Positions 14,219-14,675 of a DNA stretch of 14,675 nt are shown here, piece by piece. The notes under the pieces were generated by a model. It did not search any database. It saw only the letters and a list, made by a program, of their open reading frames with translations, and had not been told where the DNA came from. The stretch spans positions 1 through 14,675 of the forward strand of contig CATKXA010000014.1 of NCBI GenBank assembly GCA_949840475.1. The letters run 5' to 3'. Made by a program: the position numbers and the translations under genes. The stretch's first letter is position 1, and each line of letters starts with the position of its first letter. The stretch comes from an uncultured Thermoanaerobacterales bacterium. Its GTDB lineage: Bacteria; Bacillota; Clostridia; Christensenellales; UBA1242.

Positions 14219-14675
14219 TTATATTTGCCTTGCAAGCACGCCATCTTGATAAATTGATAGCAATTTTACTTTAATTTGGTCGTTTAGTTTTATGGTTTTA
14301 TCTTCTTTAATATAGCATTTTATATAGTTTTCTGTGTGCCCAATAAAGTATCCATTTTTATTGGTTTCTACTATAACCTCATATGACTTATTTAAACATC
14401 TTTCTAAAAATTCTCTTTGCATTCTAACATCAAGCTCCGCCAATTTTTGACACCTTTCTTTAACATTAGTTGCTATGTTTTTCATTTTTGAAGCTACCGT
14501 TCCGCTGCGTGTTGAATAAGGGAAAATATGCATTTTTGCAAACTTACATTTGCTTGCAAAATTATAGCATTCTTCAAAGTCCTCTTCTGTTTCAGTCGGG
14601 AAACCAACAATAATATCTGTTGTGATTGCCGGAGTATCAAAATATTTATTTATAAGCTGTACTTTTTTAAAATAC
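14219..14675 (-). CDS. mtaB: tRNA (N6-threonylcarbamoyladenosine(37)-C2)-methylthiotransferase MtaB (partial)
   Basis: Radical SAM enzyme that adds a methylthio group to t6A at position 37 of ANN-decoding tRNAs. Only the last 151 residues are inside the window; the N-terminal domain and the CxxxCxxC cluster motif lie beyond the right edge. Visible are the end of the radical SAM domain (TDIIVGFPTETEEDF, then KMHIFPYSTRSGT) and a C-terminal TRAM domain of about 60 residues. An internal ATG at 14533 is not the start, because the frame is open and family-like up to 14675. MtaB rather than MiaB or RimO is favoured by the HIFPYSxRxGT pattern and the HIT-rpsU neighbours. Confidence 0.9.
   Translation of the reverse strand, partial: YFKKVQLINKYFDTPAITTDIIVGFPTETEEDFEECYNFASKCKFAKMHIFPYSTRSGTVASKMKNIATNVKERCQKLAELDVRMQREFLERCLNKSYEVIVETNKNGYFIGHTENYIKCYIKEDKTIKLNDQIKVKLLSIYQDGVLARQI

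Overview
The window looks like core chromosome from an AT-rich Bacillota, most likely an uncultured or gut-type member of the Clostridia. The evidence is strong AGGAGG-type ribosome binding sites, sigma-A-like promoters (TTGACT/TATTAT, TTGACG/TATAAT, TTTACA/TATTAT), separate secD and secF genes, and two gene neighbourhoods typical of clostridia: ruvC-ruvA-ruvB-queA-tgt-yajC-secD-secF and mtaB-HIT-rpsU. No phage, insertion sequence, tRNA, rRNA or CRISPR array was seen. Genus cannot be fixed from the sequence alone.

Layout: all but one of the genes lie on the minus strand, so transcription runs from high to low coordinates. From the right edge these are: the 3' part of mtaB (tRNA t6A methylthiotransferase); a HIT-family hydrolase; rpsU (ribosomal protein S21) with its own promoter; a 468-base non-coding interval filled largely by a roughly 140-bp tandem repeat carrying hairpin terminators; the ruvC-ruvA-ruvB Holliday-junction operon running into queA and tgt (queuosine tRNA modification); yajC; a four-helix membrane protein on the plus strand; secD-secF (8-nt overlap); recJ-relA (11-nt overlap); and the 5' part of rpsO (ribosomal protein S15) behind its own promoter and a structured leader. 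A perfect 11-bp bidirectional terminator separates the plus-strand gene from yajC, and another terminator separates secF from recJ.

Functionally this is housekeeping: DNA recombination and repair (RuvABC, RecJ), tRNA modification (MtaB, Tgt, QueA), protein export (YajC, SecD, SecF), stringent response (Rel) and ribosomal proteins (S15, S21).

The parts most worth a second look are: (1) the repeat array between rpsU and ruvC, which has two complete units and one partial unit, each complete unit containing an intrinsic terminator and a 17-codon reading frame, with a near-consensus plus-strand promoter formed at the junction of the units; (2) SecD and SecF, which by eye lack all three charged membrane residues considered essential for proton-coupled SecDF function; and (3) a well-formed hairpin leader starting at the predicted transcription start of rpsO, a candidate S15 autoregulatory site. 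Several gene starts were moved from the longest reading frame to a better ribosome-binding-site-supported start (relA, recJ, rpsU, the plus-strand membrane protein).
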